A stretch of DNA of 64,000 nt from Anadara kagoshimensis (lineage: Eukaryota; Mollusca; Bivalvia; Arcoida; Arcidae): contig CM037861.1 of NCBI GenBank assembly GCA_021292105.1, positions 34,998,172 to 35,062,171 of the forward strand, written 5' to 3'. The position numbers and the translations under genes were made by a program. Within the stretch, counting starts at the first letter, position 1, and every line of letters starts with the position of its first letter. Below the pieces are notes generated by a model that was given only the letters and a program-made list of their open reading frames with translations, had not been told where the DNA came from and ran no database searches. This document shows positions 24,285 to 38,700 of the stretch, one piece after another.

Positions 24285-25061
24285 GTGTACGTACCTGGAG
24301 TACGTTACTTATTCAACATTGCAGATTTTAACTTATTATTATTATTAAACATTCGAGTAAATTTTCGTTTCATTTGTAATACATCCAAAAAATCAATTTG
24401 TCATATTGAACAAATAATTAAGCTATTGTTAATACCAGATCATGGGTTCAAAGGTCACGGTCACAGTTCACATGCACTGCAATATTTTTGCTCGCCTGTG
24501 CCGAAGTGTTCAAAGGTCAAGGTCACTGATGAAAACAAATACTGAAACTTTTAATTATCTCAAAAACTATAGAATTTTTGTACAAGCATGTATATAAGAA
24601 TATTGTAGGTATTGGCATCTTTATATATGAATAAAGGTCATGCGTTCAAAGGTCAAGGTCACAGATGCACACAAATACTGAAATACTAGTAGCTAATTAT
24701 CTTGAAAACTATAATTTTTGTATAGGCATGTATATTAAAATATTGTAGTTAATAGCATACCAATCATTTTTATATAACAATAAAGGTCTTAATGAATTCA
24801 AAGAGCAAGGTCACAAATGCAAACTGAAATGACCTAGTTTTAACTGTTTTAGCTGTTTATAAATGAAATACTGCAGCTAGACTTTATATGTAGAATTCAT
24901 AGGACAAGTTATGATTAATTTGCAAAGATCTTATATATAATTGGTCCCTACTGATGAAAATTTGGATATTCTCTTCAATTAATGTCATTGACCATTGAAT
25001 CTTTGCACGAGATATGTACACATCCTCAGGTAAGCGTTAAGCCCCGTGGGCCCCTTGTTAC
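24285..25061 (+). mobile_element. 5'-truncated copy of the hairpin-ended family H1, plus strand
   Basis: It starts within the internal repeats (GGGTTCAAAGGTCACGGTCA, TTTAATTATCTCAAAAACTA, GTACAAGCATGTATATAAGA). It runs through about three diverged units and then the family's right end: TTAATGTCATTGACCATTGA, GAGATATGTACAC, TCCTCAGGTAAGCG, the hairpin CCCCGTGGGCCCC, and CTTGTTA at about 25061. The full copy ends in CTCAGGTGAGCGATAAGGCC with the hairpin GGCCCATGGGCC, so the palindrome differs while its position is conserved. Confidence 0.85.
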
Positions 25062-25211
25062 AATTAATATCAAATGAAGTGAAGCAATTTGTAGATGAAA
25101 ACCTTGGAATACTGATTATCTGATTCTTGACATTGAACAACCACTAGATATACTCCGTGTTTACCAGTATTTCATTGCCTATGAATTTCACACTAAATAC
25201 ACAAGTCCTTA

Positions 25212-25457
25212 TAGTGTTGTATAATATACTACACACATGTACGCTACATCCACCAGCATACCCGAGTTGTATATGACATACTACACACCCGTACGCTACA
25301 TCCACCAGCATACCCATGTTGTCTATGACATACTACACACCCGTACGCTACATCCACCAGCATACCCCTGTTGTATATGACATACTACACACCCATACGC
25401 TACATCCACCAGCATACCCGTGTTGTATATCACATGGTGCATACACGTACACTACAC
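25212..25457. repeat. Satellite 3 (52-bp unit), left remnant
   Basis: About four and a half units of the 52-bp repeat (CTACATCCACCAGCATACCC, GTGTTGTATATGACATA, CTACACACCCGTACG) lie to the left of the retroelement. The same repeat resumes immediately on the other side at 29704, so this is one array split by an insertion. Confidence 0.95.
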
Positions 25458-25637
25458 TGCACAGACATAACTTTTGAAATAAATAACAGACGCATGTGGT
25501 CTGCTGCATTGACTGTTTAATGGCCGCCACCGAAACTAATTTCAGGCAAGCACATGGTATTCATGCGCGGTGTGTTTTATATAATTGCCAGATATGGAAA
25601 CGGTATGAATTCCGGATATTACATCCCTTCATTCCTT
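25458..25637 (-). repeat. 3' LTR and polypurine tract of the Ty3/Gypsy element
   Basis: The LTR is 25458-25623. Immediately inside it on the minus strand lies AAGGAATGAAGGGA (25624-25637), a purine-rich tract directly before the LTR's TG. This fixes both the LTR boundary and the strand of the element. Confidence 0.88.
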
Positions 25638-25949
25638 AAATGAATACAATGGCTAAGTCCACAGTCTTTAAAATAGTTCATGTAATGTCACTAGCAGAAA
25701 CTATTAAAACTAAGTTATTCTGAAACTCATAAATCTAAACAAAAGAAATCATGAAATACACAATATACTACTGCCTGTGAATACATGGAAATCCAAATAA
25801 AAAGAAAATACAAAAGTTCTTAAATTGAATCGCGTCCGCGTTTACAAATCACATGCGCGTTTATAACAGAAGTCCTTGAATCGCATTGGATGACGAACTT
25901 CACGTCCAGATCTGGTTCTGGTAGATTGTTCTGCCTTTGGGGTGTCAAT

Positions 25950-27070
25950 TTTTGGTGTGCGTTCGGTTGTCAGTGTACGATGCTTCTTTGATGTATTCAA
26001 CTCCTATATTGTATTTGTTTTCAGTAACACAATTCTCATGCAAATCCAACTCTTGCTCGTCATGTATCTCCTCTTCCTCATGTGACTGATCAGGTATGTC
26101 AAATGTAAGTTTCTTCAAACAAGAAGTGTTACGAGTAATTTGTTTTCTTGGTTTGACTTAGCTTTCGGGGTTATTGAAGCCATGATTCCCTTCTTTGATA
26201 CAACAGTATATATGGTTTGGACTATATTTAGGAGTTAGTTTGTTTTGTTTAAGTTCATTCGGCTTTAGAACAGTATCACCAACGTTAATATTTTGTTCTC
26301 TATTTTGAAGATTGTTTTCAGAGTTTCTTTTCATCACATACTTGGAATGTTCATCACTCTGTCTAGCAAACTCACTGGCATAAGCCGCAGGTTCATGTTT
26401 TGTAAATTGGGGTAATTTGGTCTTGGATTCGCGGTTGAATAACAGCCGAAACAGAGTAAACCCGGTGGAGGCATGTGGTGTAGACCTATATTGTCTCAGA
26501 AACTGGTTCATTTCTTGTTTCCAATTTTTGCGTTCTATATAAGCTGCACGTATGATTTTTACATGGGATTTATTTATCGATTCTGCCTGTGAATTCGCAC
26601 GAGGCCATCGCGGCGTGATTTTGCGATGTGAAAATCCGGTTTTCTCTGCAAATTGTTTGAATGCGCTCGAATGAAACGGACTTTCGTTATTTGTTTTTAT
26701 AACGCTCGGTATGCCAAAAGTTCATATGATTTTATCTAAAACTGGGATTGTCGCATTCGCGGACAAGGATTTTGTGATTTCTATCACCGGATACCGTGAG
26801 AATTCATCGATTACCACGAATAAGTAGTCGCCAGATGGCAAAGCACCACAATAATCAGCACTTCAACACTGTCAAGGTTTTGACGGCATTTCGGACATCT
26901 TAAACGGTTCAAATCGTTTAGGCTTATCAGTGACAGCTAAACAAGCCAAACAACCTTTAATAGCGTTTTCAACCCTATCATTTAAACCAGGAAACCAAAC
27001 TTTCGACCGAATAAGAGCTTTAGTTCGTGTTATTCCCTAATGGCTCTCATGAGCCCATTGTATTGCTTTG
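25950..27070 (-). pseudogene. Ty3/Gypsy integrase region (fossil)
   Basis: Integrase-like sequence runs from the zinc-binding N-terminal part (about 26900-27060) through the catalytic core (about 26550-26900). It reaches the C-terminal MNQFLRQYRSTPHASTG motif near 26510, which is diagnostic for the end of the Ty3/Gypsy core. Downstream is a basic tail before the polypurine tract. Confidence 0.85.
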
Positions 27071-27072
27071 TC

Positions 27073-27600
27073 TCAAAGTTCATGAGGCATAACTATTCTA
27101 TTATCACGCAGCAAGACGTTATCTATACACGACAATTCGTCTCTTACGGAGCGGAGTCCTTGTAACTCGAGAACATCTATATCATCATCTTCGATATACT
27201 TTATTTCGAACCATCGGCCAGAACGAACAATTGCTTTTTGAATAGTCTTATCATTACTAGACGCTATTTTGACAGCATCTAAGCTTATCGCCTTCGGTAC
27301 TGACGTTTCCGCAATGAAATTGGTGTATTGTTCTGCTATTTGAGCTTCACGAGACATCTCGTTATTTTCGATCGGATGACGAGACATGTACTCGGCGGGA
27401 TTATCTGAACCTGGTCTGTACTTGATTATAAGTTTGTACGGTTGCAGACGGAGACCCCATCTTTCTATACGTAGCGGTGGCTTGGGCTTTGACCAAATTT
27501 TTTCGAGTGGCTTATGATCCGTTACTACGATGAAATGCTTAGCTGCGCGAATATACATATCAAAATATTCGCATGCCCAGGCAACAGCTATGGCCTCACG
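27073..27600 (-). pseudogene. Ty3/Gypsy RNase H and tether region (fossil)
   Basis: Contains FIVVTDHKPLEKIW, RIERWGLRLQPYKLIIKYRP and GSDNPAEYMSRHP. These are the standard closing motifs of the Ty3/Gypsy RNase H domain, and they are followed by the linker towards the integrase. Confidence 0.9.
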
Positions 27601-27735
27601 TTCCGTCTAGCTATACCTCGATTCGGTTTTGGACAACGAACGACTAGCGTAAGCAACAGATTCTTGAGTCAGGATTGCCCCTAGACCCACTAGGCTACCA
27701 TCAAAAAGGATTTCAATCCCTTTTGTAGGATCAAA

Positions 27736-28372
27736 TTAAGAAATTACTACATCACTTGATAATGCAGTTTTAAGCAGTTGAAAAGCCTGTTCTTGTTCAA
27801 TACCCCAGGACCAATCTACATCTGACCTGGTTAGCCTCCTTAAAGGCTCACATACAGTGGAGTAATCTTTGATAAACATGCTGCTGTAAGCAGTCATGCT
27901 TAGGAAACTACAAAGCGCTTTTACATTTTTGGGTGATGAAGCTTTCAATGGCTTTTACATTAACTGGATCTGGGAATATGCCTTGACCACTGAAAACAAG
28001 ACCAAAGAATGTGACCTTCTGTTTATTGAACTCGCATTTCTTGCGATTAAGAGTAAGACCATTCTGACTTAGTGCCTTAAACGTACCTTCACGAGCGATG
28101 TCGTGTTCTTTCTGTGTGTTTCCAGAGACAAGGATATCATCTGACAAGTTCTTTGCACCTTTGACATCCTTAATGACGTCATGAACTACCTCTTGAAATA
28201 TTTCTGATGCTGAGAACACACCAAAATTAAGACGTTTGTATCTAAACAAATCAACATGGTTACTGAAAGTGGTGATATACCGACTTTCCTCCGCAAATTC
28301 AAGTTGATGGTAACCACTAGCGAGGTCAAGTTTACTGAACACTGTGGCACCATTGAAATCGTGTATCAACAA
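27736..28372 (-). pseudogene. Ty3/Gypsy reverse transcriptase region (fossil)
   Basis: Recognisable RT palm segments in order: FSKLDLASGYHQLEF, then the RYKRLNFGVFSA stretch, the DDILVSG catalytic box region and the LNRKKCEFNKQKVTFFG thumb-side motif. The connection region (RRLTRSDVDWSWG) follows. These are typical Ty3/Gypsy sequences. Confidence 0.9.
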
Positions 28373-28700
28373 GTCCCTAGTACATCTAGCTTAAGGCCAC
28401 CCCCATATGGGACTAACATGGGCTTATTATTGTCAACTTTGGGTGAGCCAAGTGACCTGTATGTTAGTTCATCTAAGATATTAACCGACGCCCCAGTATC
28501 AATCAACAAATTGCACTGCTTGTTGTTCAAGTTAACATTGGATTTGGGAGTTTTCTCGTCAACGACATTAACCCTATACATATCAACACCGATCTTATAA
28601 CAGTAATCTTCATCCGAAAAATCACTAGAATCTAGATTTTCTTGTGTAACATTTTTAACCGGAAAACTGCTCGGCTTCGAGTCGGAATCCGCTAACCGTT
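28366..28700 (-). pseudogene. Ty3/Gypsy aspartic protease region (fossil)
   Basis: The protease is recognised by the retropepsin active-site motif LLIDTGASVNIL at about 28465-28500, followed by the usual small-residue stretch. It lies between the gag knuckles and the reverse transcriptase, as expected. Confidence 0.85.
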
Positions 28701-28716
28701 TGCGACACATGACCTT

Positions 28717-29507
28717 CTAATGACCTTGTTTCTTGCAGTAATGACACGTTTTGTCCTTAGCGGGACACTCGTTTTCGTGTGGGAACTTGCCTCCGCAAAT
28801 GCGACAATGACGCGTATTTCCGCGAGTAGGGGCAAAGATTGACCTTACCGCGACGTTGTGTACCACGACCACTACCGCGATATCTTGATCTACCACGCGA
28901 GGGGCCACCTGAGGTGTTACCTGTGAGCTTACCAGGTTTCCATATTGTATTTACATTGACATGTTCATGTCCCTCCATTTTTTGTGCATGTTGGTCAGAA
29001 ATTTCTAATGATTTCCCAAGGCTCAAAATGTCATTCGACGTTTTGTCTTGTTCACGTAGAGCTCTCCTACGTAATTTATTCGATATACAGCATTGTATCA
29101 CTTGTAATAGGATTTCGCTCTCGACATCGTGAAAATTGCATGATTTCGCCTTTCTCCTAAGTTCGGTAACATACTCATCTAAAGTCTGAGACTCATTTTG
29201 CTTGCAGTTTCTAAATGCGTAGATTTCCATTTGTGTATTTTTTCGTGGCAAAAAATAATTGTCCGGGACCTTTTTAGTAGCAGGGTAATATATCGGTTTC
29301 AGTTTCTCCTTTCTCTGTCTTATAAATGTCATAGACCCATTCTCCTGCGTAGTGTAATAATAATGCACGTTTTCTGTCGCCATCATCTCCGCCAAGTCCC
29401 ATGCCGACAAACAAAATTTCAAGGCTAATTACCCCTTTCTCCCACTTCGGGCCTGCATCTGTTTTATCAGCAAAATCGAAAGCTGCAAAATATGGTAAGT
29501 GTTCCAT
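28717..29507 (-). pseudogene. Ty3/Gypsy gag region with zinc knuckles (fossil)
   Basis: The gag-like region follows the leader. Its middle part contains a capsid-like helical stretch rich in charged residues. Its end carries two Cys/His knuckles (CRICGGKFPHENEC and CHYCKKQGH) after an Arg/Gly-rich linker, as usual for nucleocapsid. It is part of the broken element and not a host gene. Confidence 0.85.
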
Positions 29508-29535
29508 TTTCTCGTCGCCAAGATGTTATATCTTA

Positions 29536-29703
29536 TGCACAGACATAACTTTTGAAATAAATAACAGACGCATGTGGTCTGCTGCATTTACTGTTTAATG
29601 GCCGCTACCGAAACTAATTTCAGGCAAGCACATGGTGTATTCATGCGCGGTGTGTTTTATATAATTGCCAGATATGTAAACGGAAAGAATTCCGGATATT
29701 ACA
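29536..29703 (-). repeat. 5' LTR of the Ty3/Gypsy element
   Basis: 168 bp, nearly identical to the copy at 25458-25623. It carries the standard TG...CA ends on the minus strand. Inside its inner edge, in minus sense, the leader reads TAAGATATAACATCTTGGCG, where a tRNA primer-binding site would be expected. I do not assign the primer tRNA. Confidence 0.9.
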
Positions 29704-32700
29704 TCATCTACCAGCATACCCGTGTAGTATATAACATGGTACATACCCTTACGCTACAACCACCAGCAAACCCGTGTTGTATATGACATACTACATAGCC
29801 GTGTTGAATATCACATGGTATAACCCGTACACTACATCCACCAGCTTATATGACATACTACACACCTGAATACTACATCCACCAGCATACCCCGTGTTGT
29901 ATATGACATACAACATACCCATACACTACATCCACCAGCATACCCGTATTGTATATGACATACTACACGCCCGTACACTACATCCACTAGCATACCCGTG
30001 TTGTATATGACATACTACACACCGTACACTACATCCACTAGCATACCCGTGTTGTATATGACATACTACACACCCGTACGCTACATCCACTAGCATACCC
30101 GTGTTGTATATGACATACTACACACCCGTACACTACATCCACCAGCATACCCGTGTTGTATATGACACACTACGCGCCCGTACACTACATCCACTAGCAT
30201 ACCCGTGTTGTATATGACATACTACGCGCCCGTACACTATATCCACCAGCATAACCGTGTTGTAAATGACATGCTACACACATGTACACTACATCCACTA
30301 GCATACCCGTGTTGTATACGACATACTACATACCCGTACACTATATCCACCAGCATATCCGTCTTGTATATGATATACTACACACCCGTACACTACATCC
30401 ACCAGCATACCCGTGTTGTATATGACATACTACGCGCCCGTACACTACATCCACTAGCATACCCGTGTTGTATATGACATACTACACACCCGTACACTGC
30501 ATACACCAGCATATCCGTCTTGTATATGACATACTACACACCCGAACACTACATCCACTAGCATACCCTTCTTGTATATGACATACTACACACCCGTACA
30601 CTACATCCACCAGCATACCCGTGTTGTATATAACATGCTACGCTCCCGTACACTATATCCACCAGCATACCCGTGTTGTATAAGACATACTACACACCCG
30701 TACACTACATCCACTAGCATATATACCCGTGTTGTATATGACATACTACACACCCATACACTACATCCACCAGCATACCCGTCTTGTATATGACGTCGAC
30801 ATACTACACACTAGTACGCTACAATTACTAACATACCCGTCTTGTATATGACATAAAACACACCCATACACTACATCCACCAGCATACTCGTGTTGTATA
30901 AGACATACTACACACCCGTACGTTACATCCACTACCATACGCGTCTTGTGTATGACATACAACACACCCATACACTACATCCACCAGCATACCTGTGTTA
31001 TATATGACATACTACACACCCGTACACTACATCCACTAGCATACCCTTCTTGTATATGACATACTACACACCCGTACACTACATCCACCAGCATACCCGT
31101 GTTGTATATAACATGCTACGCTCCCGTACACTATATCCACCAGCATACCCGTGTTGTATATGACATACTACGCGCCTGTACACTATATCCACCAGCATAC
31201 CCGTGTTGTTTATGACATACTACGCGCCCGTACACTATATCCACCACCATACCCGTGTTATATATGACATACTACGCGCCCGTACACTAAATCCACCAGC
31301 ATACCCGTGTTGTTTATGACATACTACGCGCCCGTACACTATATCCACTAGCATACCCGTGTTGTATATGACATACTACACACCCATACACTACATCCAC
31401 TAGCATACCCGTCTTTTATATGACATACAACACACCCTTACGCTACATTCACCAGCATACCCGTGTTGTATATGACATACTACACACCCGTACAATACAT
31501 CCACTAGCATACCCGTCTTAAGCTTGTATATGACATACTACACACCCGTACACTACATCTACCAGCATACCCGTCTTGTATATAACATGCTACGCAATCG
31601 TACACTATATCCACTAGCATACCCGTGTTGTATATGACATACTACGCACCCGTACACTACATCCACTAGCATACCCGTCTTTTATATGACATACAACACA
31701 CCCATACACTACATCCACTAGCATACCCGTGTTGTATATGACATACTACGCGCCTCTACACTATATCCACCAGCATACCCGTGTTGTATATCACATACTA
31801 CGCGCCCATACACTGCATCCACCAGAATACCCTTGTTGTATATGACATACTACACACCCGTACGCTACATCCACTAGCATACCCGTCTTGTATATGACAT
31901 ACTACACACCCGTACACTACATCCACCAGCATACCCGTGTTGTATATGACATACTACGCGCCCGTACACTAAATCCACCAGCATACCCGTGTTGTATATA
32001 ACATACTACGCGCCCATACACTACATCCACCAGAATACCCTTGTTGTATATGACATACTACACACCCGTACACTACATCCACCAGCATACCCGTCTTGTA
32101 TATGACATAAAACACATCCATACACTACATCCACCAGCATACCCGTCTTGTATATGACATACTACACACCCGTACACTACATCCACTATCATACCCGTCT
32201 TGTATATGACATACTACACACCCGTACACTACATCCACCAGCATACTCGTGTTGTATATGACATACTACACACCCGTACGTTACATCCACTAGCATACGC
32301 GTCTTGTATATGACATAAAACACACCCATACAATACATCCACCAGCATACTCGTGTTGTATATGACATACTACACACCCGTACGTTACATCCACTAGCAT
32401 ACGCGTCTTGTATATGACATACAACACACCCATACACTACATCCACCAGCATACCCGTGTTGTATATGACATACTACACACCCGTACACTACATCCACTA
32501 TCATACCCTTCTTGTATATGACATACTACACACCCGTACTCTACATCCACCAGCATACCCGTGTTGTATATAACATGCTACGTTCCCGTACACTATATCC
32601 ACCAGCATACCCGTGTTGTATTTGACATACTACACACCTGTACACTACATCCACTAGCATACCCGTGTTGTATATGACATATTACGCGCCAGTACCCAAT

Positions 32701-35700
32701 ATCCACCAGCATACCCGTGTTGTATGTGACATACTACGTGCCTGTACACTATATCCACTTGTATACCCGTGTTGTTTATGACATACTACGCGACCGTACA
32801 CTATATCCACTAGCATACCCGTGTTGTATATGACATACTACACACCCGTACACTACATCCACTATCATACCCGTCTTGTATATGACATAGAACACACCCC
32901 TACGCTACATCCACTAGCATACCCGTCTTGTATATGACATAAAACACACCCATACAATACATCCACCAGCATACTCGTGTTGTATATGACATACTACACA
33001 CCCGTACGTTACATCCACTAGCATACGCGTCTTGTATATGACATACAACACACCCATACACTACATCCACCAGCATACCCGTGTTGTATATGACATACTA
33101 CACACCCGTACACTACATCCACTATCATACCCTTCTTGTATATGACATACTACACACCCGTACTCTACATCCACCAGCATACCCGTGTTGTATATAACAT
33201 GCTACGTTCCCGTACACTATATCCACCAGCATACCCGTGTTGTATTTGACATACTACACACCTGTACACTACATCCACTAGCATACCCGTGTTGTATATG
33301 ACATATTACGCGCCAGTACCCAATATCCACCAGCATACCCGTGTTGTATGTGACATACTACGTGCCTGTACACTATATCCACTTGTATACCCGTGTTGTT
33401 TATGACATACTACGCGACCGTACACTATATCCACTAGCATACCCGTGTTGTATATGACATACTACACACCCGTACACTACATCTACTATCATACCCGTCT
33501 TGTATATGACATAGAACACACCCCTACGCTACATCCACTAGCATACCCGTGTTGTATATGACATACTACACACCCGTACACTACATCCACTAGCATACCC
33601 GTCTTGTATATGACATACTACACACCCGTACACTACATCTACCAGCATACCCGTGTTGTATATAACATGCTACGCTCCCGTACACTATATCCACTAGCAT
33701 ACCCGTGTTGTATATGACATACTACACACCCGTACACTACATCCACTAGCATACCCGTCTTTTATATGACATACAACACACCCATACACTACATCCACCA
33801 GCATACCCGTGTTGTATATGACATACTACACACCCGTACACTACATCCACTAGCATACCCGTCTTTTATATGACATACTACACACCCATACACTACATCC
33901 ACCAGCAAACCCGTGTTGTATATGACATACAACACACCCATACACTACATCCACCAGCATACTCGTGTTGTATATGACATACTACACACCCGTACACTAC
34001 ATCCACTAGCATACCCGTCTTGTATATGACGTCGACATACTACACACCCATACACTACATCCACCAGCATACCCGTCTTTTATATGAAATACAACACACC
34101 CATACACTACATCCACCAGCTTTCCCGTGTTGTATATGACATACAACACACCCATACACTACATCCACTAGCATACCCGTGTTGTATATGACATACTACG
34201 CGCCTCTACACTATATCCACCAGCATACCCGTGTTGTATATGACATACTACGCGCCTCTACACTATATCCACCAGCATACCCGTGTTGTATATGACATAC
34301 TACGCGCCTCTACACTATATCCACCAGCATACCCATGTTGTATATGACATACTACGCGCCTGTACACTATATCCACCAGCATACCCGTGTTGTATATGAC
34401 ATACTACGCGCCTCTACACTATATCCACCAGCATACCCGTGTTGTATATGATATACTACACACCCGTACGCTACATCCACTAGCATACCCGTTTTGTATA
34501 TGACATACTACACACCCGTACACTACATCCACCAGCATACCCGTGTTGTATATGACATACTACGCGCCCGTACACTACATCCACTAGCATACCCGTCTTA
34601 AGCTTGTATATGACATACTACACACCCGTACACTACATCTACCAGCATACCCGTCTTGTATATAACATGCTACGCAATCGTACACTATATCCACTAGCAT
34701 ACCCGTGTTGTATATGACATACTACGCACCCGTACACTACATCCACTAGCATACCCGTCTTTTATATGACATACAACACACCCATACACTACATCCACTA
34801 GCATACCCGTGTTGTATATGACATACTACGCGCCTCTACACTATATCCACCAGCATACCCGTGTTGTATATGACATACTACGCGCCCATACACTGCATCC
34901 ACCAGAATACCCTTGTTGTATATGACATACTACACACCCGTACGCTACATCCACTAGCATACCCGTCTTGTATATGACATACTACACACCCGTACACTAC
35001 ATCCACCAGCATACCCGTGTTGTATATGACATACTACGCGCCCGTACACTAAATCCACCAGCATACCCGTGTTGTATATAACATACTACGCGCCCATACA
35101 CTACATCCACCAGAATACCCTTGTTGTATATGACATACTACACACCCGTACACTACATCCACCAGCATACCCGTCTTGTATATGACATAAAACACATCCA
35201 TACACTACATCCACCAGCATACCCGTCTTGTATATGACATACTACACACCCGTACACTACATCCACTATCATACCCGTCTTGTATATGACATACTACACA
35301 CCCGTACACTACATCCACCAGCATACTCGTGTTGTATATGACATACTACACACCCGTACGTTACATCCACTAGCATACGCGTCTTGTATATGACATAAAA
35401 CACACCCATACAATACATCCACCAGCATACTCGTGTTGTATATGACATACTACACACCCGTACGTTACATCCACTAGCATACGCGTCTTGTATATGACAT
35501 ACAACACACCCATACACTACATCCACCAGCATACCCGTGTTGTATATGACATACTACACACCCGTACACTACATCCACTATCATACCCTTCTTGTATATG
35601 ACATACTACACACCCTACTCTACATCCACCAGCATACCCGTGTTGTATATAACATGCTACGTTCCCGTACACTATATCCACCAGCATACCCGTGTTGTAT

Positions 35701-38700
35701 TTGACATACTACACACCTGTACACTACATCCACTAGCATACCGTGTTGTATATGACATATTACGCGCCAGTACCCAATATCCACCAGCATACCCGTGTTG
35801 TATGTGACATACTACGTGCCTGTACACTATATCCACTTGTATACCCGTGTTGTTTATGACATACTACGCGACCGTACACTATATCCACTAGCATACCCGT
35901 GTTGTATATGACATACTACACACCCGTACACTACATCCACTATCATACCCGTCTTGTATATGACATAGAACACACCCTACGCTACATCCACTAGCATACC
36001 CGTCTTGTATATGACATAAAACACACCCATACAATCATCCACCAGCATACTCGTGTTGTATATGACATACTACACACCCGTACGTTACATCCACTAGCAT
36101 ACGCGTCTTGTATATGACATACAACACACCCATACACTACATCCACCAGCATACCCGTGTTGTATATGACATACTACACACCCGTACACTACATCCACTA
36201 TCATACCCTTCTTGTATATGACATACTACACACCCGTACTCTACATCCACCAGCATACCGTGTTGTATATAACATGCTACGTTCCCGTACACTATATCCA
36301 CCAGCATACCCGTGTTGTATTTGACATACTACACACCTGTACACTACATCCACTAGCATACCGTGTTGTATATGACATATTACGCGCCAGTACCCAATAT
36401 CCACCAGCATACCCGTGTTGTATGTGACATACTACGTGCCTGTACACTATATCCACTTGTATACCCGTGTTGTTTATGACATACTACGCGACCGTACACT
36501 ATATCCACTAGCATACCCGTGTTGTATATGACATACTACACACCCGTACACTACATCCACTATCATACCCGTCTTGTATATGACATAGAACACACCCCTA
36601 CGCTACATCCACTAGCATACCCGTGTTGTATATGACATACTACACACCCGTACACTACATCCACTAGCATACCCGTCTTGTATATGACATACTACACACC
36701 CGTACACTACATCTACCAGCATACCCGTGTTGTATATAACATGCTACGCTCCCGTACACTATATCCACTAGCATACCCGTGTTGTATATGACATACTACA
36801 CACCCGTACACTACATCCACTAGCATACCCGTCTTTTATATGACATACACACACCCATACACTACATCCACCAGCATACCCGTGTTGTATATGACATACT
36901 ACACACCCTACACTACATCCACTAGCATACCCGTCTTTTATAGACATACTAACACCCATACACTACATCCACCAGCAAACCCGTGTTGTATATGACATAC
37001 AACACACCCATAAACCTACATCCACCAGCATACTCGTGTTGTATATGACATACTACACACCCTACACTACATCCACTAGCATACCCGTCTTGTATATGAC
37101 GTCGACATATACACACCCTACACTACATCCACCAGCATACCCGTCTTTTATATGAAATACAACACACCCATACACTACATCCACCAGCTTTCCCGTGTTG
37201 TATATGACATACAACAACACCCATACACTACATCCACTAGCATACCCGTGTTGTATATGACATACTACGCGCCTCTACACTATATCCACCAGCATACCCG
37301 TGTTGTATATGACATACTACGCGCCTCTACACTATATCCACCAGCATACCCGTGTTGTATATGACATACTACGCGCCTCTACACTATATCCACCAGCATA
37401 CCCGTGTTGTATATGACATACTACGCGCCTGTACACTATATCCACCAGCATACCCTGTTGTATATGACATACTACGCCCTCTACACTATATCCACCAGCA
37501 TACCCGTGTTGTATATGATATACTACACACCCTACGCTACATCCACTAGCATACCGTTTTGTATATGACATACTACACACCCGTACACTACATCCACCAG
37601 CATACCCGTGTTGTATATGACATACTACGCGCCCCGTACACTACATCCACTAGCATACCCGTCTTAAGCTTGTATATGACATACTACACACCCGTACACT
37701 ACATCTACCAGCATACCGTCTTGTATATAACATGCTACGCAATCGTACACTATATCCACTAGCATACCCGTGTTGTATATGACATACTACGCACCCGTAC
37801 ACTACATCCACTAGCATACCCGTCTTTTATATGACATACAACACCACCATACACTACATCCACTAGCATACCCGTGTTGTATATGACATACTACGCGCCT
37901 CTACACTATATCCACCAGCATACCCGTGTTGTATATGACATACTACGCGCCCATACACTGCATCCACACAAATACCCTTGTTGTATATGACATACTACAC
38001 ACCCGTACGCTACATCCACTAGCATACCCGTCTTGTATATGACATACTACACACACCGTACACTACATCCACCAGCATACCCGTGTTGTATATACATACT
38101 GCGCCTACACTAAATCCCCAGCATACCCGTGTTGTATATAACATACTACGCGCCATACACTACATCCACCAGAATACCCTTGTTGTATATGACATACTAC
38201 ACACCCGTACACTACATCCACCAGCATACCCGTCTTGTATATGACATAAAACCATCCATACACTACATCCACCAGCATACCCGTCTTGTATATGACATAC
38301 TACACACCCGTACGTTACATCCACTAGCATACGCGTCTTGTATATGACATACAACACACCATACACTACATCCACCAGCATACCCGTGTTGTATATGACA
38401 TACTACACACCCGTACTCTACATCCACTATCATACCCTTCTTGTATATGACATACTACACACCCGTACTCTACATCCACCAGCATACCCGTGTTGTATAT
38501 AACATGCTACGTTCCCGTACACTATATCCACCATACCCGTGTTGTATTTGACATACTACACACCTGTACACTACATCCACTAGCATACCCGTGTTGTATA
38601 TGACATATTACGCCCAGTACCCAATATCCACCAGCATACCCGTGTTGTATGTGACATACTACGTGCCTGTACACTATATCCACTTGTATACCCGTGTTGT

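Larger units (their letters stand above)
25458..29703 (-). mobile_element. Fossil Ty3/Gypsy LTR retrotransposon inside satellite 3
   Basis: A 4.25-kb element on the minus strand, bounded by two short LTRs of about 166-168 bp that start TGTAATATCCGG and end CTGTGCA (minus-strand sense). The parts come in Ty3/Gypsy order: gag with zinc knuckles, protease, reverse transcriptase, RNase H, integrase. The proteins resemble the animal Ty3 group often annotated after C. elegans K02A2.6; that is my recall, not a search. The reading frames are broken in several places, roughly five to ten, so I treat it as a fossil. The LTRs differ at about 3% of positions, which makes it a fairly recent insertion. The satellite flanks both sides, so the array is older. 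A clean target-site duplication is not evident. Confidence 0.92.

Noticed and set aside
25458-29703. Host gene encoding a zinc-knuckle protein or protease
   Set aside because: Flanking LTRs, the polypurine tract and gag-pol order show it is a retroelement; treated as a fossil.
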